Part shown: positions 14,068-22,725 of the stretch, piece after piece
How positions within the stretch are numbered: position 1 is the stretch's first letter
Layout of the letters: each line of letters opens with the position of its first letter
Assembly (NCBI GenBank): GCA_017624395.1
Contig: JAGANE010000198.1
Coordinates: forward strand, 1 to 34,027
Source of the DNA: Clostridia bacterium
GTDB lineage: Bacteria > Bacillota > Clostridia > Oscillospirales > CAG-272
Length of the DNA: 34,027 nt
Direction: 5' to 3'
The notes under the pieces: generated by a model
What the model saw: the letters and a program-made list of their open reading frames with translations, nothing else
The model's database searches: none
Told to the model about the DNA's origin: nothing
Translations under genes and position numbers: made by a program

Positions 14068-16677
14068 TTAGTTGGCGAATTCGATCTCCCAGAGGCGGTC
14101 CAGAGGCGAAGAATAGGGGTTGATCTCCTCGGGCAGCGTGGAGGTGTCAATCACTTCTGCGTTGTAAGCGTAAAGAACCATACGCTGATATACGGGAAGC
14201 TCAACGGCAAGGTCAAGCACCAGGCTCATAGCCTCCTTGTAAAGTGCGGAACGGGTTGCCTGATCCTCAATCTCACGTGCTGCGTCGATCTTATCACTCA
14301 GATCCTTCAGGATTGCGTTTTCCTCGGGATACTGTGCCTCGTTGGCAAGGATCTCGCGGTAGCCCCAAGCCAGCGTGCTGGTTGCGGTGGAGTTCTTGTG
14401 GTAGACCTGATACATATCAGGGTCGATGGTGGAGCCCCATGCAGCTGCCCAAACGGCAAGAGAACCGGAGGAGAGCTTGGTAAGAGCCTGCGTATCGGGA
14501 ACGACCTCAATGTCCCAGCCACACTCGTTGAGCAGGTCTGCGGCACTCTGGAAGGTCTGGTAGGTCGGGTGGTCGGTCAGGTTTGCGCCTGCAATGGTAA
14601 ACTTGATGGAGAGCTTGGAGTCACCCTCGGTAACGTTTGCTGCTGCCATAAAGTCAAGGATCTTTTGCTTTGCTTCTTCTCTGTTGAATCTGACTGCGGG
14701 GTAGTCGTGTCCGTTGTCACGGTCTGCGCTGCCGTCTGCTGCCTTGGGATATGCCCAGTTGACGGTGGACATGGGCCAGAAGATGGTCTCTGCCATACCC
14801 GTGCTATAGTAGCTGAGGGCAAGGCTGGTGTCCATAGCGGTCATGATTGCCTTACGGATGTTGATATCCGGGACCTTACCTGCGTTAACGCCGATATAAC
14901 CGTAACCAAGCTGTTTGGTGTAGGTGGTTTCAATGCCGTTTGCGGCAAGAGAGTTGAGCTTTTCAATGTTCTTCTGCGTGAACTGAGGAGTTACAAAGTG
15001 AACCGAGCCTGTCTCCAGTGCGTTGATCGCGTTGGAGGAGCTGACAACCTGGTAACGAACCTTTTCGATCTTCGGTACACCCAGCATAAAGTTTTCGTTT
15101 GCCTTGAAGTAAACGACGTTGTTGCTGAAGAATGCGTTGCCGTCGGGGTTATCCTCGTTTGCGCTGTTGGTTGCCTTGTAAGCACCTGCGCCTACGGGAA
15201 CCTTAACGTTTCTGGAGGATTGGATCTCGTTCTTCATAAAGTCAAAGGAGCCGTATTCCACACCAAACTTGTTGTTGGCAATGTCCACGGTGCGTCCCTC
15301 TGCGTAGTAGTGCTGAGGAGCTACGGTAAATGCAAAGTTCCAAATTGCCTTGGGGTCTACGCCGTTGATGGTGATCTGCAGCACGTCGTATTCCTCGGGG
15401 TTGGTAACGGTACCGTCTGCGTTGTGGTTGTGTGCTACGGTGTAGGTGCCGTTTGCGGTGGTAATGCTTGCAACGTCGGTGGTGTGACCGAGAGAAACGA
15501 TACCCGAGATGTTGGGGATAGCAAGCTGACCGTCAACCATGTTGGCACGGAGAATGACTTCCTTTGCCTTTGCGGAGTATTCGGTCTGCAGCTTTTGAGC
15601 GGTTGCCCAGTATTGGAGAATGATGTGAAGCTCGGTAGAGATCTTGGAGTTGTAAACGTACTCGATTGCGGAAGCCTGATCAACAGCAACACCGGTGTTG
15701 TATTCGGGAGTTACCTTTTTGATCTGGCTCTTGATGGGCTTGTTGGTTACGGGATCCTTTTCGTACTCGATGGAAACGTAGCCCTCATGATACATAAAGG
15801 AAAGAACGTCGTAGTTGATGCCCTTTTCGTTGCAGAGGTTGGTGAAAGCGGTCTTGTAGGGCTCCTCAAGGTAAGCTTCCTTTGCGCTGACGTAGTCGGT
15901 GCCAAGTTCTTCCTTAAAGAGTCTCAGGGTTTCCTCGTAGTCAGCCTTGAGCTGCTCGTTGGTAACCGATGCAACGTCGTTGGAGATGGCTTCCTTATAA
16001 CCGTTGGAGGGCGCATAAGCGGCAATTGCTTCGATCATCTGTGCGTAGGTTGCTTCGTAAGAGCCCTGCGTGTTGGTGCGGCCGGTCTCCTTAAAGAGGT
16101 TGATCAGCTCGTTGATACGGTTCTTTGCGCGGGTGTTTGCCATCGAGGTGATGTTGTCATCGGCGCCTGTGTCATCGGAGAGGTACTGCTGGGTTCTGTA
16201 TGCCTGCAGACCAACGATATCGGTGGAGTACATGGTGGAAGAACCGGTGTAGACGGGGTCAAGATAGACGTAAAGGTTGAACATGACGTCGTTCATGGTC
16301 AGGGGCTTGCCGTCCGAGAACTTGATGCCGTTTTTGATGACAAAGGTGTAGGTGGTCTTGTTGGTGACACTGTCGTGGTTGATGCTGTAGTCCTTAACAA
16401 CAACAGCCTGATCATCGCCACAGCCTACGGTTGCGTTGCCGTTGACGTAGTCGCTGGTCAGCATACCGATCTGGGTCATACCAACGATCGTGCCGTCGGC
16501 ACCCGTGGTAGCGTAAAAGGGATTGAACAGACCGTCAAGATCCTCGGTCATGATTACCAATGCGTCGGTCTTGTTGGTGTTCTCGTTCTTGCAGCTGCTG
16601 CACGCCGAGAGCGATGCGAGGGCACCGATGCACATGGCAATGCAAAGCAGAATGGAAATGAGTCTTCTTGTTTTCAT
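14068..16677 (-). CDS. Peptide-binding lipoprotein (SBP family 5), oversized
   Basis: This 869-residue extracytoplasmic solute-binding lipoprotein has a signal peptide with lipobox ASLSAC (C26). Family-5 marks include KFSDGKPLTMNDV (119-131) and a late WAAAWGSTIDPDMY segment. OppA proteins are usually 500-600 residues. The excess is a mostly helical, charged block at about residues 160-420, inserted in the first lobe after the YLDPVY strand. It feeds the OppBCDF complex encoded directly downstream. ATG follows AGGAGG, 27 bases after the lipoprotein gene upstream. The inserted block is not a domain I recognise; it could enlarge the pocket or contact a surface partner. Confidence 0.9.
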   Translation of the reverse strand: MKTRRLISILLCIAMCIGALASLSACSSCKNENTNKTDALVIMTEDLDGLFNPFYATTGADGTIVGMTQIGMLTSDYVNGNATVGCGDDQAVVVKDYSINHDSVTNKTTYTFVIKNGIKFSDGKPLTMNDVMFNLYVYLDPVYTGSSTMYSTDIVGLQAYRTQQYLSDDTGADDNITSMANTRAKNRINELINLFKETGRTNTQGSYEATYAQMIEAIAAYAPSNGYKEAISNDVASVTNEQLKADYEETLRLFKEELGTDYVSAKEAYLEEPYKTAFTNLCNEKGINYDVLSFMYHEGYVSIEYEKDPVTNKPIKSQIKKVTPEYNTGVAVDQASAIEYVYNSKISTELHIILQYWATAQKLQTEYSAKAKEVILRANMVDGQLAIPNISGIVSLGHTTDVASITTANGTYTVAHNHNADGTVTNPEEYDVLQITINGVDPKAIWNFAFTVAPQHYYAEGRTVDIANNKFGVEYGSFDFMKNEIQSSRNVKVPVGAGAYKATNSANEDNPDGNAFFSNNVVYFKANENFMLGVPKIEKVRYQVVSSSNAINALETGSVHFVTPQFTQKNIEKLNSLAANGIETTYTKQLGYGYIGVNAGKVPDINIRKAIMTAMDTSLALSYYSTGMAETIFWPMSTVNWAYPKAADGSADRDNGHDYPAVRFNREEAKQKILDFMAAANVTEGDSKLSIKFTIAGANLTDHPTYQTFQSAADLLNECGWDIEVVPDTQALTKLSSGSLAVWAAAWGSTIDPDMYQVYHKNSTATSTLAWGYREILANEAQYPEENAILKDLSDKIDAAREIEDQATRSALYKEAMSLVLDLAVELPVYQRMVLYAYNAEVIDTSTLPEEINPYSSPLDRLWEIEFAN

Positions 16678-16704
16678 AATTTCCTCCTTTAATATATAAA
16701 AACT

Positions 16705-18087
16705 TTAATTGGTTCCGTTTGTTGTTGCGGTCAGGGTTACGGTTTTGTCATCGTTGACCGTCAGCGCAAATTTGTTTGCATCGTTGTTTGTCAACGTGCA
16801 GGTAATGCCGTCGGTAGAGATCTCGCCGTACTTGCCTTCTCCGCAGAGCAGACCGATGTCGTAAATGTCCAATCCGAATTCGTCGATCAGCTTTGCAGCG
16901 TCGATCTGCAAAGCACCGCTGATCTGTACGTCGGTCAGAGCTGCACCGTCTGCGATCGTGCCTGCAAGCAATCCAAAGGATGCGCCGTTGGGGCTGATCG
17001 AGCCTGTTACAATGTAGGTCAGATTTTCAAAGGTTACGTTTTCGATTTTCGCACTCGCGTGCAGCTTGCCAAACAATCCGCCTGCTTCCTGTCTGGAATC
17101 GGATTGTGTGACCTTTACGTTGGAGATCTTGTGTCCGTTGCCGAGGATCGTTCCTTTGAACTCGCCCTTGGCAAGGGTGGGAGCCCATACCTGATTGGAA
17201 AAATCAAGGTCTGCGCAAAGAATGTAGTTGCCGCCAAGACGGCTGTTGTCGTAGAATTGCTTTGCGGTGTAGATCTTGAACCAATCGCCCTCCAGCCACG
17301 TGGTATAGACCTTGATGGACTCGGCGTTGGCGATGCCCTTTTCGTAGTCGATCGAACCGCCGATCTTGCCGGTCAGCTCCTCGGTCATGGTAGCATCGGT
17401 ATAAGCCTTATCAAAGGTTTTGCCGTTGAGGTCGGGGAATCGCTTCATATCGATCTTTCCCGTGCTTTGATTCCATTCGGGGAGTGTCAGCTCCATCATT
17501 TGCTGTGTGCTGTACAGCTCAAATTGACCTGTGGTTGCGTTCAGTGCGTAAAATTCGTAGGTGTAGTAGGGAACCCATGCCGCATAAAGCGTCAGGACGT
17601 TTTCCTGAGAGGAATAGGTTTTGTTGGGGTCTACCGTCAGGCGGTCGGTTTCAAAATCCCATCTGCCGCCATAGACATAGCCCTGAGGCTTTCCGCTTGC
17701 CGAGCAGAGATTTCCGTCGGCGTCAAGCGCGTTGCCGTTTTCGTCGGTGCGCAGGGTGCGCTCCTGATACCAGCCTGCAAGAAAGTATCCCGTGTTGGAT
17801 ACCTCAAAGGCATTGTTTTCGCGACGACTGTCGTCGGGAGCGATCAAAGCAATTTCAGCCTTGCCCTCAGCGTTCTTTTTGGCGGTGGCAGGATTGAACA
17901 CGTCCACAACGTAGACGTTGTTCGTTCCCGCAAACATACCGCCGTTGGCGTCAAACCGCACGCTGACGGTGTAGCCCTCGGCGTCTGCGTCGACGTAGGG
18001 AAGCTCCCAATCGGCGCAGGCGGACAAGGTGACAATTGCCAATCCCAAAAGAACAGTCATCAGAAATAGCTTAATGATTTTTTTCAT
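16705..18087 (-). CDS. Surface lipoprotein with Listeria-Bacteroides repeat and GLUG-like segment
   Basis: This 460-residue protein has a lipoprotein signal peptide (lipobox TLSAC, C24). An InlB B-type beta-grasp repeat follows (SVRFDANGGMF, about residues 41-51, closing with LTLYAAWVP near 170). The region at about 290-400 has short beta-helix or GLUG-like units (GTILGNGHKISNV, GGLFGKL, GLLAG). Such proteins are adhesins or ligand-binding surface proteins and no enzyme motif is visible. ATG follows GGAG, 18 bases after the LRR gene and 27 before the peptide-binding gene, so it is inside the operon. It may help hold substrate or assemble the protease with the transporter; that is inference. 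Confidence 0.8.
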   Translation of the reverse strand: MKKIIKLFLMTVLLGLAIVTLSACADWELPYVDADAEGYTVSVRFDANGGMFAGTNNVYVVDVFNPATAKKNAEGKAEIALIAPDDSRRENNAFEVSNTGYFLAGWYQERTLRTDENGNALDADGNLCSASGKPQGYVYGGRWDFETDRLTVDPNKTYSSQENVLTLYAAWVPYYTYEFYALNATTGQFELYSTQQMMELTLPEWNQSTGKIDMKRFPDLNGKTFDKAYTDATMTEELTGKIGGSIDYEKGIANAESIKVYTTWLEGDWFKIYTAKQFYDNSRLGGNYILCADLDFSNQVWAPTLAKGEFKGTILGNGHKISNVKVTQSDSRQEAGGLFGKLHASAKIENVTFENLTYIVTGSISPNGASFGLLAGTIADGAALTDVQISGALQIDAAKLIDEFGLDIYDIGLLCGEGKYGEISTDGITCTLTNNDANKFALTVNDDKTVTLTATTNGTN

Positions 18088-18105
18088 CTGTCTTTCTCCG
18101 AAAGC

Positions 18106-21100
18106 TTACGCTCTCTCCGATTCATCGTCGGATTTCTTTTCGGAATTTTCTTCGGAAGCCTCCGCCTCCCCCGCCTCGGTTTCCGAGGGGGTAGAGGTGG
18201 ATTCTTCGGTTTCGGTTACTTCTTCGGTTTCGGTTACTTCTTCGGTTTCGGTTACTTCTTCGGTCTCAGTCGTTTCCTCGGTGTCAGTCGTTTCCTCGGT
18301 GTCGGTCGTTTTCTCCGCATCGGGGGTTTCTTCCTCGGTGGAGGTGGGAGGCGTGGGCTTGTTCTTTTTGCGGTAAAGCACAAGAAGAACAACGATTGCC
18401 GCGATGCAAACGATCAAAAGCGATCCAAGCACGATGCAGAGGATCTGCTCGGTGGAAAGAGGATCCTTTTCGACGGGAGGCTCCTCGGGCTGTGGTTGTT
18501 CTTCGCCGTTTTGGAGATACTCAAGGTTTGCAATACGCTTTTCTGCCTCCTGCAGCTTTGCGTAGTTCTTAACGAGTGCGCGTTGCTCCAGAGAAGCGAT
18601 CTTGTCGTATGCCTCGCGTGCCGCCAATACCAAAGGCTTGTCGGAGAGGCTGACCGTGTCGGGCAGTGCGTTGATTGCGGCAATGGCTGCCAGCGTGATC
18701 TCGTCGGGAGCGGCTGCACCCTCGATCACAACGTCAAAGTACTTGGAGAAGATAAAGGAATCGTAGTTTTGTCCGTTGGTAGGTTTACTCATGACCACTG
18801 CGTTGTCATTGTGACCGATGTAGTCAACAAAGTTTGCACCGTAGTAGATGTTGTAGGGGTTGGCAAGTGCGTTCCACATAAAGTAGGGAACAATGCCCAG
18901 ACCCTCGCGATCCTCGGTGTTGCCGTTGGTAAAGTCAACCGTGTAGGTTCCCGTAGCGGCAAGGTTGTCGGCAGAAGCATAGTAGTTAAAGTCGTATGCC
19001 TCCTCCAAAATAGGAGCATCATAGCTGGTGAATGTCACAAGCGTCAGCTTGTTGCACTTGTAGAATGCCTTGTCACCGATGGAAGCCAGAGATTGCGGCA
19101 GGATCGCCTTGACGACGTCGGTGCCTGCAAACGCCATTGCACTGATGCGCACGGTGCCCTCGGCAACGATGGCGCTGTCATTACCCATGGAGGCATAGGA
19201 GATCAGCTCCAGACCGTTGGGCACGACGCGGTAGAGAGAACCATCAATCACGCGGATCACATCGTTGATATCGTAGGTGTAAACGGTGGTAAAGTATTCC
19301 TTATTATTAAAGGACTCGGATACAGTGCTTGAGAAGGGAGCGAGAATACAGAATGCAAAGGGGTTGTTGCCGATGTCGGTCAGCGCGCTACCAAGCGTTA
19401 CCTTGAATTCGGTAGCCTCGGTCTTGTAGAAGGCGGCATCACCGATGTAGGTTGCCGACGTCAGATCAGCCTCGGTCAATGCGGTGTGTGCAAAGGCAAG
19501 ATCCCCAACGGAAACAACATTCTTCATGCCCGTCACAGTGGTGAGGGCTGCGCAGTAAGCAAATGCGCCTTTTTCCAACGTAACGGCACCCTCTGTGGGA
19601 AGGACCACGGTGGAAAGCTTATCGCTGTAAATGAATGCGCTCTCGCCAATGGTTTCCACCTTGGGAAGCTCTACGGTGGTCAATGCGGTTTGAACGAATG
19701 CCGCGTCTCCGATCTTTGTTACATTATCAAGATTGATGGTTGTCAGAGCGATGCAACTTTCAAATGCAGAGCGGGGGATCTCGGTGATTGCGGAGCTGAG
19801 CTTGACGGTGGTCAGGCTGTCGCAAGCCGAGAATGCCCATTCACCCAAGGAGGTGATGGAGGAAAGATCAACGCTGGTGAATTTGGGTGCCTGATAAACG
19901 GATTCATAGTTTCCGCTTTGGTTGATGACGGGCTCGGTGAAGCTTGTATCCTTGCAGCAATAGTGAATATCGCCCGCAAATGCGGCTCTGCCGATCGAAA
20001 CTGCCTTGGAAAGGTCAATGTTCTTCAGTGCGGCATTGTTGTAGAAGGCTTCGTCGCCGATCACAGCGCCGTCGCCAAGGGTTACCGTGGTAAGCTCGGC
20101 AGCACCGTAGAAGGCAGCAGTGCCGATCGTCACGTTTTTGCCGATGGTCAGGGACTTGAGCGGAGACTTAAAGATATAATAGTAGACTCTTGTTCCGTCC
20201 TCAAGTACCTTAGAGGCAACGTCAAAGTTGGGATATACGGTTACCTCCAAACGGAAGGCGTTGCTTTCCAGCGTTGCGCCATCGCCAACGGTAACTGCGT
20301 TAAGAGAGGGACAATCTCTGAAGGCGCTTTCTCCTACGGTGAGACCTGCGGGAATGTTGACCTTCAGTACGGGGGTCTTGGCAAATGCCCAAGCACCGAG
20401 CGTTTGCAGTGCCGAAAGATCGGGAGTGGCTGTCAGCTTGGTGTTGTAGAAGGCGTAACTGCCAATCGTTTGGAGTGTTCCAAAGGTAGCCGTCTCAAGT
20501 CTTGTACAGTCTGCAAACGCATAGTCTGCGATCTGCGTGACATTGGGAAGGTTGACCGATGTGATGTTGTCGTTGCCGGAGAATGCTCCGTGCGCGATCT
20601 TGGTTACGGTCGATTCGTTGATTGTAAATTTGCCCGACGTTGCGGGAGCGACCAAAAGCAACTCGGTCTTATCTGCGTTGAGCAGGTAGGGCTTGGAATC
20701 CTGTGCAAAGAATACGGTGTTGCCCTGTTCTACCGTAAATTCCTCAACGGCGGTCTTTCGGAAGACGTATTCGCCGATGACGGCAACGTCCTTACCGATG
20801 GTGACCGATGCAAGCTTGGTACAGCCGTCAAACAAGCCCGTGGGAAGCACGGCTGCGTTGATGCTGATCTCGGTGATCGCGCAGTTTGCAAAGGCGTATT
20901 GACCAAGCTTCAGCTTTTCGGCGTTGATGGTAATGGTTTTGAGCGAGGAGTTGCCCGCAAAGGCATAAGCACCAATGGATTGCGTGCTTTCGGGCAGAAC
21001 CACAGCCTCCAGCATATCATTGCCTGCAAAGGCGTTGGTGGAAATGGCGATTGCATTGCCGAATACCAATGTGCCAAGCAGGTTGCAGTTGTAGAAGGCG

Positions 21101-22719
21101 TCCTTGTTGATCAGCTTGACGTGCTCGATGCCAACGACCTCGGTCAGCGAGGTGCATCCCGAGAATGCGCCGTAATCGATACGGGTCAGCGTAGAGGGAA
21201 GGGTGACCTTTTTGAGTGCGGTCAGGTTTGCAAAGGCGTACGGACCAATGGATTCCACGCCCTCGGGAATGATGACCTCCTCAATGGTGTTGTCACCAAT
21301 GTACCAGATCTTGGTGGCACTGGGATCGTCCTCGGAGATCTCATCGTTCTCGTCCTTCAAAATGTACTCATAGTTTGTAAATGCGTACTGTCCGATGTCG
21401 GTGATGCCCAGCTCCTTGGGAATTTCCACCAAGCCGCCGTTACCAAAGTAATGCTGCAGGGAGGGACCAAGAGTGATGTAGGGGTTTTTGATGGTGATGC
21501 TGATGGATTGTGAATAATAGGTGCTCTTTCCGTCCATCATCACGCGTACCGAAACGGTTGCAAATCCCTCGGCAACTGCGGTGATGGTTCCTTTTTCGTC
21601 CACCTTTACAAGGTTTTCGTTACTCGATTCAAATACGACCTCGGTGTCGCTTGGGAAGTATGCGTCCAGCATCCAGCGCAACGTGACCGATTCGGAGGGG
21701 TACATGGAAAGTGCGTAGTTATTGGTAGATGCAAATTTTGCCTCATCACCCTGCGAGCCAATCTCACGATCCTCGGTGGCAAGCTGGTAATAAGCCTTTT
21801 CGACGTAATAGCCCGTGAGCTTAAAGGTGTCGGCAACAGGCTTGTCGTAACGGACGTAGCCCTCCTCGTTCTCGGCAAGGACGGTAAGTGAGAAGCTTGC
21901 GATCTTTTTGGTGTTGGGATCCTGCGCGTAGACCTTGGATTTTCCGGGTCCGACGGCAACAAGCTTGTTGTTGACCACGGCGGCAACCTTGGTGTTGGAA
22001 ACACTGTAATCCAAAAGCTCCGTCCACTCGGTGCCGGGGTAGCAAAGAGGAGTCAGGGTGTAAATTTCATTGGGGCTGAGGGTCAAGCCGGTTTCTTCCT
22101 CTGCAAAGTAGAAATCGGTGAACTCGTCGGGAAGCTCGATCTCGTAGGTCGCTTCGTTCATTGCATAGTCGTAGACCGCAATGGTAAAGCAGTTCTTGTT
22201 AAAGGCGTTCTTGCGGATCTCATCGATGTAGTCGGTCAATTCAAAGGTGACGTACGAGGTGGAGTTAAAGGTGGAATAAACGGGAGTCAGATACTTTTCA
22301 AAGCTATTGAGTAAGTAGCCGTCGGCGGTCTCCGAAACGTATCCGAGCATGGATGCCATAGAATAATGGTTGTCATAGATGGCAGCCTTTGCGTACAGAC
22401 GCGTGGTCTTGCTTGCCTTATCGTACTCGGTGTAGAACTCGCAGTCGGTTACCGCGGGAGCCTGGAAGTCGGTGACCAGCGGGAAGGTAAAGGTATTGGA
22501 GAGGTTGGTGTTTTCTCCGCCGTCTCCGTAATCAAGGTAGCCCTTGAGTGTTACGGTGTAGGCGGTGTTGTTTTTGAGGTCATGCTCTGTGGCATCAAAC
22601 TCAATGTCAATGCTTGCGGGGTAGATCGATCCGCCGTCGCCGTAGGACTTGCGGATATCGGTCTCGGTTCTTTCAAATACAACCTCGCCGGTGGAATACT
22701 CGGTGATGGTGATGACCAC
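18106..22719 (-). CDS. BspA-like LRR and Ig-like C-terminal half of the protease gene (after in-frame TGA)
   Basis: The frame is the continuation of the subtilisin gene, broken only by TGA at 22726-22728. It completes the Fn3-like domain, then carries two bacterial Ig-like domains (about residues 210-280 and 335-412 counted from 22719). About 27 BspA-type leucine-rich repeats follow, with an AF core at 425-1260 (for example VESIGPYAFANLTALKKV). After these come a helical FIVAR-like segment (1335-1405), one membrane helix (1425-1449) and an acidic Thr/Glu-rich cytoplasmic tail of 87 residues built on an 18-base DNA repeat. There is no signal peptide and no ribosome site at the nominal GTG, so it is not an independent gene. 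The repeats are probably for adhesion or substrate binding. Confidence 0.82.
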   Translation of the reverse strand: MVITITEYSTGEVVFERTETDIRKSYGDGGSIYPASIDIEFDATEHDLKNNTAYTVTLKGYLDYGDGGENTNLSNTFTFPLVTDFQAPAVTDCEFYTEYDKASKTTRLYAKAAIYDNHYSMASMLGYVSETADGYLLNSFEKYLTPVYSTFNSTSYVTFELTDYIDEIRKNAFNKNCFTIAVYDYAMNEATYEIELPDEFTDFYFAEEETGLTLSPNEIYTLTPLCYPGTEWTELLDYSVSNTKVAAVVNNKLVAVGPGKSKVYAQDPNTKKIASFSLTVLAENEEGYVRYDKPVADTFKLTGYYVEKAYYQLATEDREIGSQGDEAKFASTNNYALSMYPSESVTLRWMLDAYFPSDTEVVFESSNENLVKVDEKGTITAVAEGFATVSVRVMMDGKSTYYSQSISITIKNPYITLGPSLQHYFGNGGLVEIPKELGITDIGQYAFTNYEYILKDENDEISEDDPSATKIWYIGDNTIEEVIIPEGVESIGPYAFANLTALKKVTLPSTLTRIDYGAFSGCTSLTEVVGIEHVKLINKDAFYNCNLLGTLVFGNAIAISTNAFAGNDMLEAVVLPESTQSIGAYAFAGNSSLKTITINAEKLKLGQYAFANCAITEISINAAVLPTGLFDGCTKLASVTIGKDVAVIGEYVFRKTAVEEFTVEQGNTVFFAQDSKPYLLNADKTELLLVAPATSGKFTINESTVTKIAHGAFSGNDNITSVNLPNVTQIADYAFADCTRLETATFGTLQTIGSYAFYNTKLTATPDLSALQTLGAWAFAKTPVLKVNIPAGLTVGESAFRDCPSLNAVTVGDGATLESNAFRLEVTVYPNFDVASKVLEDGTRVYYYIFKSPLKSLTIGKNVTIGTAAFYGAAELTTVTLGDGAVIGDEAFYNNAALKNIDLSKAVSIGRAAFAGDIHYCCKDTSFTEPVINQSGNYESVYQAPKFTSVDLSSITSLGEWAFSACDSLTTVKLSSAITEIPRSAFESCIALTTINLDNVTKIGDAAFVQTALTTVELPKVETIGESAFIYSDKLSTVVLPTEGAVTLEKGAFAYCAALTTVTGMKNVVSVGDLAFAHTALTEADLTSATYIGDAAFYKTEATEFKVTLGSALTDIGNNPFAFCILAPFSSTVSESFNNKEYFTTVYTYDINDVIRVIDGSLYRVVPNGLELISYASMGNDSAIVAEGTVRISAMAFAGTDVVKAILPQSLASIGDKAFYKCNKLTLVTFTSYDAPILEEAYDFNYYASADNLAATGTYTVDFTNGNTEDREGLGIVPYFMWNALANPYNIYYGANFVDYIGHNDNAVVMSKPTNGQNYDSFIFSKYFDVVIEGAAAPDEITLAAIAAINALPDTVSLSDKPLVLAAREAYDKIASLEQRALVKNYAKLQEAEKRIANLEYLQNGEEQPQPEEPPVEKDPLSTEQILCIVLGSLLIVCIAAIVVLLVLYRKKNKPTPPTSTEEETPDAEKTTDTEETTDTEETTETEEVTETEEVTETEEVTETEESTSTPSETEAGEAEASEENSEKKSDDESERA
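18202..18309. repeat. 18-base tandem repeat in the acidic tail
   Basis: Six 18-base units lie head to tail: the first three are identical (TTCTTCGGTTTCGGTTAC) and the next three diverge slightly. They encode Thr/Glu hexapeptide repeats of the cytoplasmic tail on the minus strand. Length variation by slippage would keep the frame. Confidence 0.85.
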
Positions 22720-22725
22720 CGAGGC

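Noticed and set aside
14398..16692. Very long plus-strand open frame (764 codons) opposite the peptide-binding gene
   Set aside because: It is the antisense shadow of a gene with a signal peptide, family motifs and ribosome site; its own translation is Val/Gly/Cys-rich with no domain.
18202..18309. CRISPR-like or microsatellite array
   Set aside because: The 18-base units are contiguous without spacers and encode the Thr/Glu tail in frame.
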